Assembly: GCA_965372355.1 (NCBI GenBank)
Contig: CBDVBZ010000132.1
Location: 1 to 9,255, forward strand
Reading direction: 5' to 3'
Source: CBDVBZ01 sp965372355
Lineage (GTDB): Bacteria > Krumholzibacteriota > Krumholzibacteriia > WVZY01
Length of the DNA stretch: 9,255 bases
Below, one piece after another: positions 6,365 to 9,255 of this stretch. The notes under the pieces are model-generated. The model made no database searches. It was not told where the DNA came from and saw only the letters and a list, made by a program, of their open reading frames with translations. A program made the translations under genes and the position numbers. The first letter of the stretch is position 1, and every line of letters starts with the position of its first letter.

Positions 6365-6383
6365 GCCCCATGACCGATCCCAA
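6355..6383 (-). promoter_or_regulatory. possible divergent promoter for the exonuclease gene
   Basis: The minus strand reads TTGGGA (6383-6378), 17 bases, TACAAT (6360-6355): 4 of 6 and 5 of 6 matches at ideal spacing. Its -10 shares bases 6359-6360 with the plus-strand TATAAT, so the two promoters could not be used together. The predicted leader to the exonuclease ATG is about 155 bases. Confidence 0.4.
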
Positions 6384-6840
6384 AAACCCCGAGAACGACG
6401 ACACGATTCGAGACGGTTCGGCGCAAACGGCGGGGTTGCCCGAGCGAATCGGCCGATATACCGTCAAGCGTGAGATTGCCCGTGGCGGCATGGGCGTGGT
6501 CTTCGAGGCCCTACAGGCCGAGCCGCGCCGCACCGTCGCCGTCAAAGTGATGAAAGAGAACATCGCGGACGACGAGGCACTCCGCCGGTTTCGTTACGAA
6601 TCGCAGCTGCTTGCCCGTCTGCGGCATCCCGGGATCGCCCAAGTCTTCGAAGCAGGGACCCACGAGACGGCCGCCGGCGTCGTGCCGTTCTTCGCGATGG
6701 AGTACATCCCCAACGCGAAAGCGATTACCGAGTATGTAAGGTCGAAAAAACTCGGCACCCGCGAGTGTCTCGAGTTGTTTTCGCGCGTGTGCGATGCGGT
6801 TCACCACGGAGAGGTCACGAGAGATCGTTCGAGGAGCTAA
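6370..6840 (+). CDS. truncated serine/threonine protein kinase (N-lobe only), probable pseudogene
   Basis: 156 residues that match the N-lobe of a PknB-like bacterial Ser/Thr kinase. Visible parts are GRYTVKREIARGGMGVVFEA (glycine loop, 29-48), the VAVK lysine (Lys59), the alpha-C glutamate in RFRYESQLLARLRHPGI (Glu77), and a hinge FFAMEYIPNAKAITEYV. LELFSRVCDAVHHG (134-147) is normally followed within about ten residues by the HRDLKPxN catalytic loop. Here the kinase match stops at about residue 147 and the frame ends after nine unrelated residues (EVTRDRSRS) at TAA, four bases before ansA. Catalytic loop, DFG and activation segment are absent, so it cannot be an active kinase. A deletion that joined it to the ansA leader is the likely origin. 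An assembly join is possible. Confidence 0.85.
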   Translation: MTDPKNPENDDTIRDGSAQTAGLPERIGRYTVKREIARGGMGVVFEALQAEPRRTVAVKVMKENIADDEALRRFRYESQLLARLRHPGIAQVFEAGTHETAAGVVPFFAMEYIPNAKAITEYVRSKKLGTRECLELFSRVCDAVHHGEVTRDRSRS

Positions 6841-6843
6841 GTC
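6831..6843 (+). promoter_or_regulatory. ansA ribosome binding site inside the truncated kinase frame
   Basis: GAGGAG (6831-6836) stands 7 bases before ATG 6844 and overlaps the final codons and TAA stop of the kinase fragment. It fixes the ansA start. It also suggests that the sequence after about 6812 is native ansA leader rather than kinase gene. Confidence 0.65.
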
Positions 6844-7839
6844 ATGGCGGATCGGGTTCTGATACTCCACACCGGGGGCACGCTGGGGATGCAACCCCGC
6901 GAGCCCGATCAGGCGCTCGAGCCGGGCGAGTTCGGCTCGACGGTGTTGGAGCATGTCCCCGAGCTGACGCGGATCGCGGACATAGACACCCGCATGCTTT
7001 TCAACCTCGATTCGTCCGACGTCGCGCCGCGCCACTGGATGGATCTCGCACGCGCCGTCTACGATGCGCGCGATGAGTATTCGGGAATCGTGATCACACA
7101 CGGCACCGACGCGATGGCGTACACGGCGTCCGCGCTCTCCTTCGTGCTGAGGGATCTTTCTTTTCCAGTCATTCTCACCGGCTCGCAGCGCCCTCTGGCC
7201 GATGTGCACAGCGACGGCCGCGCAAATCTCGTCGGCGCCGTCGATCTCGCGCTGCGGCCGATCCCGGAGGTCTCGATCTACTTCGACGGTTTCTTGCTGC
7301 GCGGCAACCGCGCGGTCAAGTACAGCACGTTTGCCTTCGGTGCCTACCGGTCTCCCAGCTTTCCTCCGCTGGCGGAGGTGGGAACCGGTGTTCGGCTCGG
7401 AGAGCAGCCGCTTCAGCCGTCGGGTGACTTTCGGCTCGAGGGACAATTCGACGAGCGCGTCGCCGTGGTCTGGCTGCACCCGGGTGATGACGGCTCGGTG
7501 CTATCGGGCCTGGTCGACAGCGATACGGTGGCCGTGCTCGTTGCCGGGTTCGGGTACGGCAACATCCCCGTGGCCGACGGACGCGTGGCCGAGGCCGTCC
7601 GTGCCTTGACGCAGGCCGGCAAGGTCGTTGCCATCGGCTCGCAGTCACCCAAGGCAAGCGTGGATCTGACACGCTACTCCGGTGGCCGCCTCGCCGAGGA
7701 GTGCGGCGCGATCGGTATCGGCGATATGACGATCCAGGCCGCCACCGTGAAGCTTATGTACCTCTCCGGCATCCTCGACTCCCCCGATGCGATCAAGAAG
7801 GCGCTGCCGGCTCCGATCGCGGGCGAAATCACCACCTGA
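6844..7839 (+). CDS. ansA: type I L-asparaginase (cytoplasmic)
   Basis: 331 residues, close to E. coli AnsA (338). It hydrolyses L-asparagine to aspartate and ammonia. The N-terminal motif LHTGGTLGM holds the nucleophilic threonine (Thr13). The second active-site block THGTDAM is at 85-91 (Thr88, Asp89). TGSQRPL (112-118) and SDGRANL (123-129) follow, in the form typical of type I enzymes. The C-terminal domain carries AIGSQSPKASVDL and GDMTIQAATVKLMYLSG, matching the allosteric/closing domain of the family. No signal peptide, so it is cytosolic. No promoter of its own is visible between the kinase fragment and the ATG, so it is probably read from the kinase promoter at 6359. No terminator is evident after it. 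Confidence 0.95.
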   Translation: MADRVLILHTGGTLGMQPREPDQALEPGEFGSTVLEHVPELTRIADIDTRMLFNLDSSDVAPRHWMDLARAVYDARDEYSGIVITHGTDAMAYTASALSFVLRDLSFPVILTGSQRPLADVHSDGRANLVGAVDLALRPIPEVSIYFDGFLLRGNRAVKYSTFAFGAYRSPSFPPLAEVGTGVRLGEQPLQPSGDFRLEGQFDERVAVVWLHPGDDGSVLSGLVDSDTVAVLVAGFGYGNIPVADGRVAEAVRALTQAGKVVAIGSQSPKASVDLTRYSGGRLAEECGAIGIGDMTIQAATVKLMYLSGILDSPDAIKKALPAPIAGEITT

Positions 7840-7846
7840 CTTGGGT

Positions 7847-7852
7847 TATAAT
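7847..7852 (+). promoter_or_regulatory. -10 element upstream of the membrane fusion protein gene
   Basis: A perfect TATAAT begins 8 bases after the ansA stop. No convincing -35 is found (CGAAAT at 17-base spacing). The predicted leader of about 105 bases contains a GGGAG/CTCCC inverted repeat near 7873-7898 with no T run. The gene could also be reached by read-through from ansA. Confidence 0.45.
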
Positions 7853-7963
7853 AGCACCGGACATTCGATGGGGAGTGCGGTAACTTTTGAGTGGCTCCCG
7901 ACGTAGTCTTTACATTGCACGAATCTCGCGCACCGCAAGAGCCGGAAATAAAACGGAGGCACG

Positions 7964-9255
7964 ATGAAGAAAAAGTACATATTGATCATCGTAGTGATCG
8001 TGGTGCTGGTTGCCGCGATCGGTGGCTTGGCGCTCCAGGGAGGTGGCGACGAGACCCTGACGGTGGAGACCGCCAAGGTCGACCGGCAAAAGATCGTTGA
8101 GAAGGTCAGTGCCACCGGAAAGATTCAGCCCAAGATGCAGGTCAAGATCAGCGCGGACGTGAGCGCGAGGATCACCAGGCTGATCGTCGTGGATGGGCAA
8201 TGGGTCGAGGAAGGCACCCTCCTGGTCGAACTCGACCGCGAGCGTTACATTGCTGCCGTCGAGAGCGCCGAGGCGACCGTCCGTTCGGCCCAGGCCAACG
8301 CCACCCTCGTGAACGAGAACCTGGAACGGGCCGAGAAGGAGTACACCCGCTCCAAGGAGCTGGTGGCGCAGAACCTCGAGTCGCAGTCGGTTTACGAGGC
8401 CAAGGAGTCCGAATACCAGGTTGAAGTAGCGCGATATGAAGCCGCCCGGAATCAGGTCGAACAGGTCAGGGCGGCCCTCAAGCAGGCCCGCGATGATCTC
8501 TCCAAAACCACGATCTTTGCGCCGATGGCCGGTACGATCACGGATCTTCGCAAGGAGCAGGGCGAGATTGCCATTGGATCCCAGTTTCAGGAGGATGTCA
8601 TCCTCGTGCTCTCCGATTTGTCGGGGATGGAGGCACAGGTCAACGTCGACGAGAATGACATTGTCTCCGTTGGGATCGGCCAGGAGGCGGAAATCGAAGT
8701 CGACGCCCTGCTGGATCAGACACTAAAGGGCGTTGTCGACGAGATCGCTAACAGCGCCAACGCCTCCGCGATGGGCGGCGCTGATCAGAAGACCGAATTC
8801 GAGATCAAGGTTAGCATCACCGATCCCCCGAGCACGCTTCGTCCGGGGATGACGGCCAGTGCGGACGTTTTCACCAAGACCAACGAGAGTGCGCTGAGTG
8901 TGCCCATCCAGAGCGTCGCCGTGAGGACCGTGGATCAGCTCGTGATGGCGAGCGAGACGCGCGAGGATGCGGAAGAGCGTTACGAAGCGGACAAGGACGG
9001 TTTCGTCGAGATCGTATTTTGCATCGAAGACGGCAAGGCGATCGCCAAACAGGTGAAGACCGGTATCCAAAGCGACGAGCTGATCGAGATTCTCGAGGGA
9101 CTCGAGGAAGGCGACGAAGTCGTCACCGGCAGCTACCGCGCGATCTCCAGGGATCTGGAGAACGGGGCAGCGGTGGAGATTAGCAACGAGGACGAAGAGG
9201 GCGAGGAGGACGAAGAGGGCGAGGAGGACGAAGAGGGCGAGGAGGACGAAGAGGG
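7964..9255 (+). CDS. periplasmic adaptor / membrane fusion protein, MacA-HlyD type, 3' end cut by window
   Basis: At least 430 residues, open at the window edge. ATG 7964 follows GGAGG (7955-7959). Residues 5-24 form one membrane anchor (YILIIVVIVVLVAAIGGLAL) after three lysines. Next are a first lipoyl half (about 45-92, VSATGKIQPKMQVKISADV...GQWVEEGTLLVELDRERY), an alpha-helical coiled-coil hairpin (about 95-180), and the second lipoyl half with TTIFAPMAGTITDLRKEQGE. A beta-barrel (about 215-305, LRPGMTASADV) and a membrane-proximal domain ending EGLEEGDEVVTGSYRAI complete the order. This is that of adaptors linking MacB-type ABC or RND pumps to an outer-membrane channel. The pump genes would be expected just downstream. 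After residue 408 the chain turns into an acidic repeat, which is unusual for the family. Confidence 0.9.
   Translation, partial: MKKKYILIIVVIVVLVAAIGGLALQGGGDETLTVETAKVDRQKIVEKVSATGKIQPKMQVKISADVSARITRLIVVDGQWVEEGTLLVELDRERYIAAVESAEATVRSAQANATLVNENLERAEKEYTRSKELVAQNLESQSVYEAKESEYQVEVARYEAARNQVEQVRAALKQARDDLSKTTIFAPMAGTITDLRKEQGEIAIGSQFQEDVILVLSDLSGMEAQVNVDENDIVSVGIGQEAEIEVDALLDQTLKGVVDEIANSANASAMGGADQKTEFEIKVSITDPPSTLRPGMTASADVFTKTNESALSVPIQSVAVRTVDQLVMASETREDAEERYEADKDGFVEIVFCIEDGKAIAKQVKTGIQSDELIEILEGLEEGDEVVTGSYRAISRDLENGAAVEISNEDEEGEEDEEGEEDEEGEEDEE
9188..9255 (+). repeat. 18-bp tandem repeat encoding an acidic tail
   Basis: The unit GAGGACGAAGAGGGCGAG (Glu-Asp-Glu-Glu-Gly-Glu) is repeated without a mismatch: 9188-9205, 9206-9223, 9224-9241 and 14 bases of a fourth copy at the window end. 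It is in frame with the adaptor gene. Perfect identity suggests slippage-prone, recently expanded DNA, and the true copy number cannot be read here. Confidence 0.95.

Noticed and set aside
6511..7479. 322-residue open frame on the minus strand opposite ansA and the kinase fragment
   Set aside because: It lies antisense to two clear protein families, shows no recognisable domain (Arg/Glu/His-rich composition typical of reverse frames in GC-rich genes), and has no visible ribosome site.
9188..9255. Short regular repeats as a CRISPR array
   Set aside because: The 18-bp units are directly abutting with no spacers and are in frame with the adaptor gene, so they are a coding tandem repeat.

Overview
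The window is GC-rich (about 60% by eye) bacterial DNA with six recognisable genes or gene parts besides one broken gene. The host is a diderm: there is a TonB-dependent outer-membrane receptor and a periplasmic adaptor of an efflux or export pump. One secreted protein ends in the PNPFNP / FlgD-like sorting-type tail that is common in the FCB group (Bacteroidetes, Fibrobacteres, Gemmatimonadetes) and in allied uncultured lineages such as Zixibacteria, Latescibacteria, Eisenbacteria and Krumholzibacteria. I would place it there without naming a phylum. Both window ends lie in tandem repeats, as if this were a complete short metagenomic contig.

Layout. (1) 1-575, plus strand: the 3' end of a gene for a protein built of tandem 114-residue YHS-type units, followed by a hairpin. 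(2) 781-4622, minus strand: a complete cobalamin-uptake operon. It has a near-consensus sigma-70 promoter (4594-4622), a cobalamin riboswitch (aptamer 4389-4568), a short expression platform over a TTG start, a BtuB-type TonB-dependent receptor (2197-4344), and a tightly coupled secreted beta-propeller protein (781-2187) that resembles the BtuG idea of a surface B12-capturing partner. A hairpin follows at 727-749. (3) 4670-5277, plus strand: greA with a structured leader. (4) 5322-6191, minus strand: a stand-alone 5'-3' exonuclease / flap endonuclease convergent with greA. (5) 6335-7839, plus strand: an apparently leaderless promoter, a serine/threonine kinase cut off just before its catalytic loop, and, four bases later, a complete type I L-asparaginase gene. 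(6) 7847 to the end, plus strand: a promoter and a MacA/HlyD-type membrane fusion protein whose C-terminus runs into an acidic 18-bp tandem repeat at the window edge.

The most interesting unit is the riboswitch-controlled receptor plus propeller pair. Sequence shows that both are co-transcribed behind a B12 sensor. Family knowledge makes the receptor a corrinoid transporter. The claim that the propeller binds B12 at the cell surface is inference. The second item of interest is the kinase/asparaginase junction, which looks like a deletion that removed the kinase C-lobe and put ansA under the kinase promoter, or else an assembly chimera.
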